Below, piece after piece: positions 1 to 8,824 of a DNA stretch of 64,000 bases. Position 1 is the stretch's first letter. Every line of letters starts with the position of its first letter. This DNA comes from CBDCZY01 sp965224745 (lineage in GTDB: Bacteria > Pseudomonadota > Gammaproteobacteria > Methylococcales > Methylomonadaceae): contig CBDCZY010000010.1 of NCBI GenBank assembly GCA_965224745.1, forward strand, positions 248,001 to 312,000, in the 5' to 3' direction. The translations under genes were made by a program, and so were the position numbers. The notes beneath the pieces are model-generated. The model had not been told where the DNA came from and searched no databases. It saw only the letters and a list, made by a program, of their open reading frames with translations.

Positions 1-2
1 GC

Positions 3-620
3 GACTTCTTGTTTTCATCTGCCCGTGCTCGTTCGCCTGTCAAAAGCTTATCTGGCGGCGAGAAGAATCGCTTATTATTGGCCCGTTTGTTTACCCGGCC
101 GGCTAATCTATTGGTCATGGACGAACCGACTAACGACCTGGATTTAGAAACCTTGGATTTACTGGAAGATCGCTTGGTCGAGTATGCTGGCACGTTACTT
201 TTGGTGAGCCACGACAGGGTTTTTCTCGATAATGTTGTCACCAGTATCTTGGTGTTCGAAGGCGAAGGGGTTGTTAACGAGTACGTTGGCGGTTACTCAG
301 ACTGGCAAACTCGGCAACACCGCATTAGTGCTGCCAAATCTACCAGACAAACACCTGCTTCAAACACCACTCAAACAACAGCTAAGCCAAAAAAACTCAG
401 TTATAAGAATAAGCGCGAACTGGACGAATTACCTGCGCTCATTGAAACACTGGAACAACAACAAGGTGACTTGAATGAACAAATAGCAAAACCTGAATTT
501 TTTCAGCAAGAGCAAAGTTACGTCAATGAACAGTTAGATGAACTAAAACAGTTGGAACTTAAATTAGAGGGTGCTTACAACCGTTGGGCTGAGTTGGAAG
601 GGCAGTCTGAACAATCTTGA
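3..620 (+). CDS. uup: ABC-F family ATPase Uup, C-terminal part (5' end outside window)
   Basis: The reading frame is already open at base 3, so only the last ~205 residues of a protein usually near 630 residues are present. Visible are the second-cassette ABC signature LSGGEKNR, the Walker B stretch LLVMDEPTNDLD and the H-loop SHD. About 50 residues of Thr/Gln/Lys-rich linker follow, then a Glu/Gln/Leu-rich coiled coil ending at GQSEQS. That coiled-coil tail is the typical C-terminal domain of Uup, which distinguishes it from EttA and other ABC-F proteins. ABC-F proteins are soluble ATPases acting at the ribosome; Uup is also linked to precise excision of transposons and to branched DNA intermediates. 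The family call is firm; the Uup subtype rests on the tail. Confidence 0.9.
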   Translation, partial: DFLFSSARARSPVKSLSGGEKNRLLLARLFTRPANLLVMDEPTNDLDLETLDLLEDRLVEYAGTLLLVSHDRVFLDNVVTSILVFEGEGVVNEYVGGYSDWQTRQHRISAAKSTRQTPASNTTQTTAKPKKLSYKNKRELDELPALIETLEQQQGDLNEQIAKPEFFQQEQSYVNEQLDELKQLELKLEGAYNRWAELEGQSEQS

Positions 621-762
621 TCGGTAAAATTATCCTTGGGGCACCCTTGTAAATCATTCCGATTTATTATGAGATTTTCTCCGTAAACACATTGCATCTC
701 ACCGCAAACTAGACTATCCTCTTCGCTTTGCTTACCCAGCGCTAAGCAAACTTTCAAAATTT

Positions 763-852
763 GGAGAGGTGTCCGAGTGGTTGAAGGAGCACGCCTGGAA
801 AGTGTGTATACGTTAACGCGTATCGAGGGTTCGAATCCCTCTCTCTCCGCCA
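763..852 (+). tRNA. tRNA-Ser (anticodon GGA)
   Basis: A 90-base class II cloverleaf. The acceptor arm GGAGAGG pairs with TCTCTCC, with a G-U at the last pair. The anticodon arm CACGC/GTGTG holds loop CTGGAAA, giving anticodon GGA. There is a long variable arm typical of Ser tRNAs, and a T arm GAGGG-TTCGAAT-CCCTC. Discriminator G and an encoded CCA close the gene at 850-852. It lies 142 bases after uup with no visible link to it. Confidence 0.97.
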
Positions 853-1214
853 TCAAATCAATTCTTAAGATCTAGCCTACCAACGAGCCTGAACAAACAG
901 GTAAAAAAAAGGGTGTTGATGGTTTTGTAAGATCCTTTTAAAGTAAGAGTAGTGGTAATATTGTAACTGTTATCATGCATTTTTACATGATTGGAAGTAG
1001 CTCTCTATTGTAGTGATGTATAAAGAGCTATAAACAAATCTCATGCATCTTATAACATAATGTTATATTTCTGAATTGTAACTCCGTTAAGATCTCAAAC
1101 TTAGAGGATATAATTGAGCGCTCCCGTTAATATTGGCATGATTCGTTAGTTGTTTTACGGAGTGTATTTCTCAAGTACGTGAGTTTTATAACTTTAATAT
1201 TTAGGAGTGTTTAC
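853..1214. other. Gap upstream of the Gfo/Idh gene, with a 17-base palindrome
   Basis: No credible gene on either strand. The stretch is AT-rich and holds a perfect odd palindrome, TATAACAT-A-ATGTTATA (1051-1067), about 150 bases before the oxidoreductase start. This could be an operator, but no regulator is identified. A weaker AGCTCT...AGAGCT inverted repeat lies just before it. Confidence 0.35.
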
Positions 1215-2177
1215 GTGGAAACTATCCGTTGGGGCATCATAGGCTGTGGCTTGGTTACCGAAGTTAAAAGCGGTCCAGGCTTCCAGAAAGCAAGCAATTC
1301 AGAGTTGCTTGCGGTAATGCGGAGGGATGTTGCACTGGGTAAGGACTATGCTAAACGTCATGGTGTGCCAAAATTTTATGAAAATAGAGAACAACTCATT
1401 AATGATCCAAATATTGATGCGATATACATTGCAACGCCGCCGCACCTTCATCATGACTATGTTTTAGAAGTTGCAGCTGTTGGTAAACCCGTCTATGTTG
1501 AAAAACCCATGGCGCTTAATGCGACAGAATGCCAATCCATGATTACAGCATGTGAACAAGCCGGAGTACCATTGTTTGTGGCTTTTTACCGGCGAGCATT
1601 ACCCCGGTTTAAAAAAATCAAGTCGGTGCTTGATGCTGGTGATATTGGAGAAATACGTGCTGTCACTGTAACTTTCACCCGACCTTATAAGCATGATCCG
1701 GCAGAACAACTTCCATGGCGTGTCATCCCAGAAATTGCAGGTGGAGGTTTTTTTATGGATTTAGCTTGCCATACGTTAGATTACCTTGATTTCATGCTGG
1801 GTCCCATTGCCAAAGTACAGGGATATAAAGGTAATCAGGGAAGTGACTACCCGGCTGAAGATACCGTCAGCGGTAGTTTTGTCTTTGATTCAGGTGTACA
1901 GGGTACAGGGATATGGAATTTTAACTGCTTTGAACGGCAAGATCGTACAGAAATCATTGGTACTGAAGGGAAGCTGGTTTTTTCAACATTTGGCACCGAG
2001 CCAATTCAACTGACTACTCAGCAAGGGCATCAACAATTTTCTGTTGATCACCCAGAGCATATTCAACAACCTTTAATTCAAACCATGGTTAATCAGTTGA
2101 ATGGGGTTGGACAATGTCCAAGTACAGGCACTAGCGCTGCGCGAACTGCTTGGGTCATGGACCAGATGTTACAATAA
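1215..2177 (+). CDS. Gfo/Idh/MocA family NAD(P)-dependent oxidoreductase
   Basis: Predicted cytoplasmic sugar or polyol dehydrogenase of about 320 residues, a normal length for the family. The N-terminal Rossmann fold shows WGIIGCGLVTEV, and the family EKP motif lies at residues ~96-98 (VYVEKPMALN). The C-terminal alpha/beta domain contains GGGFFMDLACHTLDYLDF, which carries the Asp/His positions expected near the catalytic site. I start at GTG 1215 because AGGAG at 1203-1207 sits seven bases upstream and the Rossmann strand begins at once. An upstream in-frame start at 1179 would add 12 residues outside the fold and lacks this ribosome site. The gene appears monocistronic. The substrate cannot be told from sequence. 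Confidence 0.88.
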   Translation: METIRWGIIGCGLVTEVKSGPGFQKASNSELLAVMRRDVALGKDYAKRHGVPKFYENREQLINDPNIDAIYIATPPHLHHDYVLEVAAVGKPVYVEKPMALNATECQSMITACEQAGVPLFVAFYRRALPRFKKIKSVLDAGDIGEIRAVTVTFTRPYKHDPAEQLPWRVIPEIAGGGFFMDLACHTLDYLDFMLGPIAKVQGYKGNQGSDYPAEDTVSGSFVFDSGVQGTGIWNFNCFERQDRTEIIGTEGKLVFSTFGTEPIQLTTQQGHQQFSVDHPEHIQQPLIQTMVNQLNGVGQCPSTGTSAARTAWVMDQMLQ

Positions 2178-2682
2178 TCAGATTTATTTTCTAGGAAAAC
2201 AGTCGGCTGGGCAATGGATAGTCTAATAACATCTTATGGGTTTACTAATTCTATTTTGTCAGATTAACAATAGGCCGTCATACTCGTCGGGAACGGGTAT
2301 CCAGTGCCACGGATGGCAAGCTTAAATTCATCCATGAAGTTTCTGGATTACGGCAATCCCTGCCGGGTAGAACTAATGGCAACCTGGAAACATAAACCGA
2401 TTAAAAGGCTGATTTGGCAGACTAATAGAGGGAGTCAGTCTGCGTCTGATAGCCTCAGAACCTTTTCAAGGGGCATATCATGTCATTCAAGCAATGTGCC
2501 CTAAGCCTTCTATCCGGAAAAGTTTGAACACGTCATCAGTCAAGTATTCATAATCATTTTAATTTCAATGTTTTGATTGTAAACATAGAATTATTTTTAA
2601 GCGTTGTCTAAGGTGGGAAAAGGTTAGAGTGCATATTTATTAGCGCGTATACTAAGGATAATTAATCAATTAAGGGTCGCAA
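2178..2682. other. Non-coding gap containing a truncated MITE
   Basis: No supported gene. The short plus-strand frame at 2304-2504 lies largely over the MITE remnant and is not credible. Beyond the remnant I see only AT-rich sequence leading to the HAF-repeat gene. Confidence 0.5.
2247..2374 (+). repeat. MITE family 1, copy 1 (right end lost)
   Basis: Begins with AATTCTATTTTGTCAGATTA, the left terminal repeat of the family, and continues with the shared interior (CCGTCATACTCGTCGGGAACG, then the GGCAATCCCTGCCGG hairpin). It loses similarity at about 2374, with no right terminal repeat. Full copies lie at 28353, 44847 and 59589. Confidence 0.75.
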
Positions 2683-4931
2683 ATGAATAATAAATTTAAC
2701 CTTTGGCAACAGGCTTGCCTTTCTTTCTTCATGCTTTGTCAAATTAGTGGGGTGTACGCTCAACCTCCGGTTTACAAAGTGACTAAAAGCGTTAAAGTGA
2801 CTTCGGACATTGCAGTGATTGGCGCTGATCCTTCCGCAACCGGTTTAGAATCGACTTTAACGCTTAATTTGTTGAATGAAAATTCGGATGTGGCTGGAAT
2901 CATCTCTTCAAAGAGAAGCAATGAACTTTTTGACGAGGTTTCTAATGCAGTTCGTTGGGGTGTCAGAGATACAGTTCCAACGCAATTAGGTATATCGGAT
3001 CTAGGTAACAGTGTTAGCTTCGCCGATTACGAAACAAAAGCAATGAACGAAAATAGCATTATTGTGGGCGTAGAAGAAAGACACGATAGATTACTCAATA
3101 ACACATTTTTTACCGTCACAACTCGAGCGGTTATTTGGAGTACCATTGACCCAAGACCAACTGTTTTGGGATCACTGGACTCTAGTACACATTCCGAAGC
3201 CCGTTCAGTTAACAATAGAGGAATTATTGTGGGATCAAGTGGCTCTATGCCAATTGGGTTTCTTAAAGATCGAAGAGCAGTGCGCTGGGACGTTAACGAC
3301 ATAAATCCGATCGATTTGGGGGTGTTGGGCGTCAATAATGATGGCGAAGGATATTCTATCGCTGTTGCTGTTAATGACAGCGGCATTGTTGCAGGCGAAA
3401 GCAGGCTTTACGGAGACAATGTAGATAATGGGCTGCGAGCAGTACGTTGGGGACCCAATGATATTGAACCGACCAATTTAGGAACTTTAGAGGGTCACAG
3501 TGAATCCGTCGCTATTGATATTAATGCCAACGGTGTCATTATAGGTCGTAGCGGAACCTTTGCGGTGCGTTGGGATCCTGGCGATACGCGGCCCATAAAG
3601 CTGGGCGCATTGAGTCCTGATATCGGTGTTTATACTGGAGAAGGTCCTTATTATAGAAGCATATCTAATGCTTATGTTATCAATAATAACAATGTAATAG
3701 CTGGAAGCAGTTTCCTATATGATAGGAGTATTGCTGGTGGCCCTCCTCGTTTTCGTTTTCATCAGCGTGGAAACGGTAAGATGGGATGCTTTTGACACCG
3801 TACCTACCTACCGAGCTGGGTGTTCTGGGAACAACTTCTGCAACCATATATTTTTCTGATCTCGACTCCCATCCTAATGACATCAATGATAGCGATACTA
3901 TTGTAGGTAACAGTGGTTACGGACGCCCTTATCACCCCGAAAATAACTCAAGTGACGAAACTAAAGCAGTTCTTTGGGATAAAAATGGAGACCTCTATGA
4001 TTTAAACCTATTGCTGGAGTCGTCCCAACAGTCTGAATGGGTATTGAATGATGCTATTGCTATCAATAACAGCGGTGTTATTCTTGCTAGAGGAACATTC
4101 AACGGTGCCACATACTTCGCTGTATTGGAGCCTCAGGATCCCTCCACTGTAGAATCAGCTAACAGACCCGTCGTCGATTTTCCATGCAATATTGGTGCTG
4201 ATCCTCAGACCATTCGAGCGGGTGAAAACGTTCCTCTATGGTGGTGGACTGATGAGGAAGAAAACGGTTTTTTTCCAATTATCAATAATGGTATCGGGAT
4301 ACTGGACAATTTTGCAGGATACCAGTCGGTTTCCCCTACAGAAACCACCACTTATAAGATGTCAGCAAGACGAAAAGGCAATAAAATAGCTACCTGTGAA
4401 ACAACTATCGTGGTTGAAGATGACGTTAAGCCAACTTCTCCACACTGTGACATGGGGGCAGATCCTCAGACCATTAGAGCAGGTGAAGGCGTTCCTCTAT
4501 GGTGGTGGACTCAAGATACTACACTTTTCCCCAGCATTGATAATGAAATCGGGCAAGTAGACAGTTTTGCAGGGTATAAGTGGGTTTACCCTTCTAAAAC
4601 GACTACTTATACCATGGCTGTCGAGAGTGAACAAGGCGCTACAGCAACGTGTGAAACGACCATTGTAGTAGACGGTGAAGTAAAGCCAGTTTCCCCGCTG
4701 TGTGATATAGGCGCTGACCCTCAAAGCATTAATGTCGGTGATAGAGTGCCGCTTTGGTGGTGGTTTGAAGAGGAAGTAACAACTGCTACTATAGATAATG
4801 GGATCGGTTCTATCAGTGATTTGAAAGACTATCAATGGGTTGATCCAGTCGAAACCACTACTTACACGTTGACGGTAGAAAATGAAAGAGGAATCCAAGG
4901 CACGTGTGAAACAACCATTGTAGTTAATTAA
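2683..4931 (+). pseudogene. Secreted HAF-repeat protein with three C-terminal PLWWW repeats, broken by frameshifts
   Basis: The first frame (2683-3795) starts with a signal peptide ending in GVYA/Q and carries five units of the type AVRWD...P..LG.L...IN..G.I.G. These resemble HAF repeats of extracellular proteins. It then hits a stop. The pattern resumes in another frame from 3786 to 4931. Around 3780-3820 the expected VRWDAFDTVPTELGVLG is recoverable only by using two frame changes. One is a 4-base tandem duplication (CCTACCTACCGAG at ~3802-3814); another shift lies just upstream, around 3735-3775. Intact, it would be about 745 residues with seven HAF-like units, followed by three ~80-residue modules. 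Function is unknown. The lesions could be real decay or sequencing error, since both halves otherwise look well preserved. Confidence 0.7.
4185..4931 (+). repeat. Three tandem ~80-residue modules with a PLWWW motif
   Basis: In-frame repeats begin at 4185, 4446 and 4701 (about 261, 255 and 231 bases). Each module starts C(N/D)(I/M)GADPQ, has VPLWWW about 20 residues in, then an INNGIG/IDNEIG element, ETTTY and a closing TCETTIVV. Two Cys per module suggest one disulfide each, and the strand-rich pattern resembles an Ig-like fold. I do not recognise a named domain. Confidence 0.75.
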
Positions 4932-5090
4932 GGAACGCGCACGGAATAAGTTCGGCAACTAGTGCGGGGTTTTTTGTTTGTCTTCAAGGCGCGGTAACGG
5001 GCGCATAGCAGGCTACGCAACTGTTGCCACAACACCGAAGACGGACAAAAAACAAGTTAGTTGTTGAAGTTATTTCGTGCACGTTCCTAA
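4928..5090. repeat. Palindromic repeat, family 3 copy 1, starting at the HAF-gene stop codon
   Basis: Imperfect inverted ends TTAAGGAACGCGCACGGAAT and TTATTTCGTGCACGTTCCTA bound a ~163-base unit. An inner arm TTTTGTTTGTCTTC pairs with GAAGACGGACAAAAAAC, so the RNA would form a long hairpin. The left end contains the stop codon of the preceding gene. The inner arm recurs at about 5165-5190, 18371-18472 and 59766-59863. Confidence 0.6.
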
Positions 5091-5361
5091 GGTAAATAAA
5101 TCGGTAACCCCCGGCTATGTCTTGTCGGGGGACTTTCAACGGTTTGATCTGTTGCTACAACAACCATGAAGACGGACAAAAAGACAAGTCATACTTTCGT
5201 AAATTATTTGATCCTTACACCTAAGTTTCTTTCAATAACAAGACAACAAAGTTGATAGCCTATTGAGAGGTTCTGTTAGTCGATGATCCTCAGAGTTAAA
5301 AAGCCAGTAGTACGATTCGCAAGATAATAAGTTCACTCTTTCAATCTACAATTGATTGAAT
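5091..5361. other. Non-coding gap with partial repeat and hairpin
   Basis: Contains a CCCCCGGC...GTCGGGGG hairpin (about 5108-5131) and a partial family 3 repeat (GAAGACGGACAAAAAGAC at about 5168). No gene is supported. This is the downstream side of the minus-strand glycosylation operon; no clear U-tract terminator is visible. Confidence 0.4.
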
Positions 5362-6372
5362 CTAGTGTTCAGAAGATATTCTAGACGGTGCATAGCTTTG
5401 TACCAGATAAAGTGGGCGTTGTTTCGTTTCACCAAAAATCCTCCCCAAATATTCACCAAGCACGCCAATAAAAAAAAGTTGGACGCCACCTAAAAATAAG
5501 ATAGTGACCATCAAGGTAGGATAACCACGAACGGTCTCTCCCCAGACCAGCGTTTTAATAATGATATAAACGCCATAACTAAAAGCACTCATTGATGTTA
5601 GTAATCCGAGATAGGTCGCGATCTTCAAAGGCGCTATGGTGAACGAGGTAATGCCCTCAAGAGCAAAATTCCATAAGCCCCAATAATTAAATTTAGTGTC
5701 TCCGGCAGCTCGTGGATCACGGTGGTATTCTATTGCTTTTGAAGGGAAGCCCACCCAAGCGAATAAACCTTTCATAAAACGATGTTGTTCGCGCAGTTGC
5801 AGTAGAGCATCGACAGCGCGTCGGCTCATTAAGCGGAAATCGCCAGTATCTCTAGGAATCTTAACCTGGTCTGATACTTTATCCATAAGCTGGTAAAAAG
5901 CGCTGGCAGTTACTTTTTTTAGCCAGCTTTCACCTTCTCTAATGGTTCGTTTGGCATAGACAATATCATAACCATTTTGCCACTCATGAATAAATTCGTG
6001 GATTAGTTCGGGTGGATCTTGCAAGTCCACATCGATAATAATAACAGCGTCGCCTTGAGTATGATCAAGCCCGGCTGTCATTGCGATTTCTTTGCCAAAA
6101 TTTCTGGATAGATTGATACCAGCGACCCTGTTATCTTGCTGGCATAATTCTTCTATGATTTTTTGAGTATCATCATGGCTGCCATCGTTGACAAAAATCA
6201 TTTCGCATAGGTAACGATCTAAAGTATCAAACAACTGACTCATGCGTTGATAGAATAATCCCAGAACAGCTTCCTCGTTAAAAACTGGCACAACGACAGA
6301 GAGCAGTGGTTTTTTTGGCGGGTTATTTGATGTTGGTGATGAGCTGTGAGTCAGTATTACGTCTTGTTGCAT
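5362..6372 (-). CDS. Polyprenyl-phosphate glycosyltransferase, GT2 family (GtrB/DPM-like)
   Basis: Predicted to transfer a sugar from a nucleotide donor to undecaprenyl phosphate on the cytoplasmic face of the inner membrane. From the chosen start it has 336 residues. The GT-A domain shows SVVVPVFNEE (25-34), NDGS (62-65) and the DXD-type metal site DVDLQD (114-119). Two C-terminal membrane spans lie at about 251-276 and 285-308, as in GtrB. I place the start at ATG 6372, which has GGAG eight bases upstream; the longer frame to 6465 would run 100+ bases into gtrA. With this start it overlaps the end of the GtrA gene by 16 bases, indicating translational coupling. It is the last gene of the operon. 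Confidence 0.88.
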   Translation of the reverse strand: MQQDVILTHSSSPTSNNPPKKPLLSVVVPVFNEEAVLGLFYQRMSQLFDTLDRYLCEMIFVNDGSHDDTQKIIEELCQQDNRVAGINLSRNFGKEIAMTAGLDHTQGDAVIIIDVDLQDPPELIHEFIHEWQNGYDIVYAKRTIREGESWLKKVTASAFYQLMDKVSDQVKIPRDTGDFRLMSRRAVDALLQLREQHRFMKGLFAWVGFPSKAIEYHRDPRAAGDTKFNYWGLWNFALEGITSFTIAPLKIATYLGLLTSMSAFSYGVYIIIKTLVWGETVRGYPTLMVTILFLGGVQLFFIGVLGEYLGRIFGETKQRPLYLVQSYAPSRISSEH

Positions 6373-6773
6373 GTTCTGTTCTCCGGCTCTTGAAAGGCCC
6401 ATAGACGGCTGCTCATAAAATTCCACAATAAACTTGTTGACGTCGCTAATACTTGGGAGAGCCAATAGTTCCAGTATATTCGGTCAGCCAATAACCACAT
6501 CATACTTGTATTTATCGACCAACCAATCATAACAATGAGCGAAAATTTAGAGGCAGTTTCGGCATGCGATTTATTGCTGTTAAAAGTGAAATGATAATTC
6601 AAGTAGTAATTAATGGCTGAACCGACCAGATAGCCAATGCCCGATGATAGGGCAGCTGAGTAACCAATAAATTCTACACCTATCCATAACACCAGATATT
6701 GAGCAAATGTCCCGATTACACCGACTGAAGCAAATCTAAGAAACTGTTGAATGATTGGGTGTCGCATTATCAT
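6357..6773 (-). CDS. GtrA-like family membrane protein (putative lipid-linked sugar flippase)
   Basis: 138 residues with four hydrophobic segments typical of GtrA/DPMS3: residues ~10-32, 36-58 (ending in YLVGSAINYYLNYHFTF, the family hallmark), 77-97 and 104-124. GtrA proteins are thought to move polyprenyl-phosphate-sugar across the inner membrane for use by a periplasmic-facing glycosyltransferase. The start ATG overlaps the stop of the upstream DUF2298 gene by four bases (ATGA). An alternative ATG two codons later is possible. Sandwiched between DUF2298 and GT2 genes, it fits the Gtr-type three-component layout. Confidence 0.85.
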   Translation of the reverse strand: MIMRHPIIQQFLRFASVGVIGTFAQYLVLWIGVEFIGYSAALSSGIGYLVGSAINYYLNYHFTFNSNKSHAETASKFSLIVMIGWSINTSMMWLLADRIYWNYWLSQVLATSTSLLWNFMSSRLWAFQEPENRTCNKT

Positions 6774-8812
6774 GGTTGACGAACCCAGAGACCAACAGAG
6801 GGTTGATTAAGGGGTTGAAAAGGAATCCAGCGATAGGTGCCTGAGATAGTTTTATCTATGTTTTCCCAATGGTTGGCTTGAGCACCATCTTTAGCATTCC
6901 AGATGATGTATTGAACGTTATGCGTTAACAACCAGGTAACAGGGGATGAAAGCTTTCCAGCATAAAATTGTTCAATCTTTTCTTTTAGTTGCCATATCTG
7001 ACTTGATTTTCCATGCCAGGTTACCAAATGTAATGGCCAGCCCAAAACAGTTGGTTTAGCCGAAAAAGCGGCATAAATACCTGAATCTGTATAGGCATTA
7101 CCATAACAGTTTTCTAGCACCACGCCATAAGGCGCTTGAGCAAGGTACTGAAACATATCTCGTACGGTAGCATCGCGTGTATAGATACTATCGGCAGTTA
7201 GTTTTCCAGCGCTTGTTTTACCAGAATAGATCCAATAGCGGGCAATATTAAAGGCATAAAGATTGATGATTAGTAAAGTTGTCATGGCAACGGTTTGCGG
7301 CCAACGTCGTTGACTACTCAGCAGTAATGTTCCCAGCGTAAGCAGTCCACCAGTCCAGATCCAGCCCCACCATTTCATGACGGTGTTGGTGCGTTGGTAG
7401 CGTCCATCGGTCGGGTCATCAATGAAGATCATTTCGGAAATGAATAATAGACCTATAAACACTAATCCGAAACATAATCCGAGACGACGGTGTTGTTTTT
7501 GAAAGATTGCTATGCCTGCAAATAATAACAGCGCCCAGTGCATTGCCAAAAATTGCCGAATGGGTGTATGCTCTTGCATTGTGACCCACTTGACAGGGGT
7601 GGGGGCGGCATTGCTGGTAAAGCCAGCCAGAAAAGGATACAGTAGCAAAAAGCCCGCTAAACCACCTGTTACTAGAGCCTTCCAGTCCGGTGTCAGACGA
7701 CTGAAATACCTCCAGCTGATCCAACCGGTAACTAAAGCCACTTGTAGAGGAAAAGTCCAAGTATTGATTGCTATCATTGCGGGGATAGTTAATGCTAAGA
7801 GCGCTTGCAAATTAGAGATTTCTGAACAACGCTCATGAGGTGATTTTTTTCTTTGATGCCCAATCGTTACCTCTTTAAAACGTGTCTCAAGAACGCCAAT
7901 GAGCGTCAAGGCCAGCAGTAACAGAAAAAAACCACCAAGGGGAGGGTGATAATCACCGACAAAAAACTGGTAACCAAAATCTTCCAAAGGTAGTTCTAAA
8001 GCTTCCTGTTTAGGATCGTTGTTTTTAGGGAAAAGACTTTGCCCAAGTTTGGTATTTAATCTTTGATCAAACAGACCTATAAAACGGGCGCTAGACCACA
8101 TGCCATCATTGGCCTGGATTGCTAAACTCTGAGGAGTTTCGGTAGTATTTTGATGCCCTAAATGCACAAAGAGGGTCGCGCCAGTACCTCCAAAGACCAG
8201 TGTCAGAATAAGTAACCAGCGTTTCCAAGGTTGTCTGAGAAAGCATCCGGTAAATTCCCAAGCCAGGGTGATGGATAATGCCATTAGAAAGGCAAATGCA
8301 AAGTTATAGGTTAATCCAGGTGCTAAGCCAAAGATCCGTCCCATCAGGGCAGCCATGTAATGTTGGAAACCATAGTAGAAATCAAAACGATTCGGCGGTA
8401 ACCAGTGGTCAGGTGGGGGCAGAGTTGCGCCTGTGAGATAGTTGCCGATAAAATAGAGGTCGGTTACGCGCTCAGAACTTGGATAGATCACTGGGAATGT
8501 CCATTTCCAGGCTAATCCGTATAATAATGCTATTCCGAACACCCATTCCGTACGCCTAAAATCCTCGGATTGAATACGATCTCTATGCCAGTATAAGAGC
8601 AGAGCTGAAACGATTGTGGTGACTAACCAGAGACCATACGGCTGGCCAAATCCAACAAAATGTTCCAGAAAAAAACAAACCAGACCAAGTATTAAAAGCC
8701 CCGTTGAACGGGCTAAGGTATAAGTCGGCAGCCACCGGCTAAACAATAGGGTTACGCCCGCTACATTAATAAATACCAACGCCAAAGTCAGGCTATAGTA
8801 TATGATTTTCAT
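6770..8812 (-). CDS. DUF2298 multi-pass membrane protein, copy B (putative GT-C glycosyltransferase)
   Basis: 680 residues, mostly membrane spans with large loops. It matches the uncharacterised DUF2298 (YYY) family. Motifs shared with the adjacent paralogue are TDLYFIGNYLTGATLPPPDH and FYYGFQHY in the first large loop, GDYHPPLGGF in mid-protein, FIDDP...Y.R.NT..KWW about two thirds along, and a final soluble tail with YIIW. DUF2298 proteins have GT-C-like topology, with acidic residues in the first extracytoplasmic loop. Transfer of a lipid-linked sugar is inferred from topology and from the GtrA/GT2 neighbours; it is not demonstrated. It lies 12 bases after copy A and overlaps gtrA by four bases. 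Confidence 0.8.
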   Translation of the reverse strand: MKIIYYSLTLALVFINVAGVTLLFSRWLPTYTLARSTGLLILGLVCFFLEHFVGFGQPYGLWLVTTIVSALLLYWHRDRIQSEDFRRTEWVFGIALLYGLAWKWTFPVIYPSSERVTDLYFIGNYLTGATLPPPDHWLPPNRFDFYYGFQHYMAALMGRIFGLAPGLTYNFAFAFLMALSITLAWEFTGCFLRQPWKRWLLILTLVFGGTGATLFVHLGHQNTTETPQSLAIQANDGMWSSARFIGLFDQRLNTKLGQSLFPKNNDPKQEALELPLEDFGYQFFVGDYHPPLGGFFLLLLALTLIGVLETRFKEVTIGHQRKKSPHERCSEISNLQALLALTIPAMIAINTWTFPLQVALVTGWISWRYFSRLTPDWKALVTGGLAGFLLLYPFLAGFTSNAAPTPVKWVTMQEHTPIRQFLAMHWALLLFAGIAIFQKQHRRLGLCFGLVFIGLLFISEMIFIDDPTDGRYQRTNTVMKWWGWIWTGGLLTLGTLLLSSQRRWPQTVAMTTLLIINLYAFNIARYWIYSGKTSAGKLTADSIYTRDATVRDMFQYLAQAPYGVVLENCYGNAYTDSGIYAAFSAKPTVLGWPLHLVTWHGKSSQIWQLKEKIEQFYAGKLSSPVTWLLTHNVQYIIWNAKDGAQANHWENIDKTISGTYRWIPFQPLNQPSVGLWVRQP

Positions 8813-8824
8813 GCCAGGTTTCTG

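Noticed and set aside
575..856. 93-codon minus-strand frame beginning MMAEREGFEPS
   Set aside because: It is the antisense of tRNA-Ser and the end of uup; EREGFEPS is the well-known artefact of translating a tRNA in reverse.
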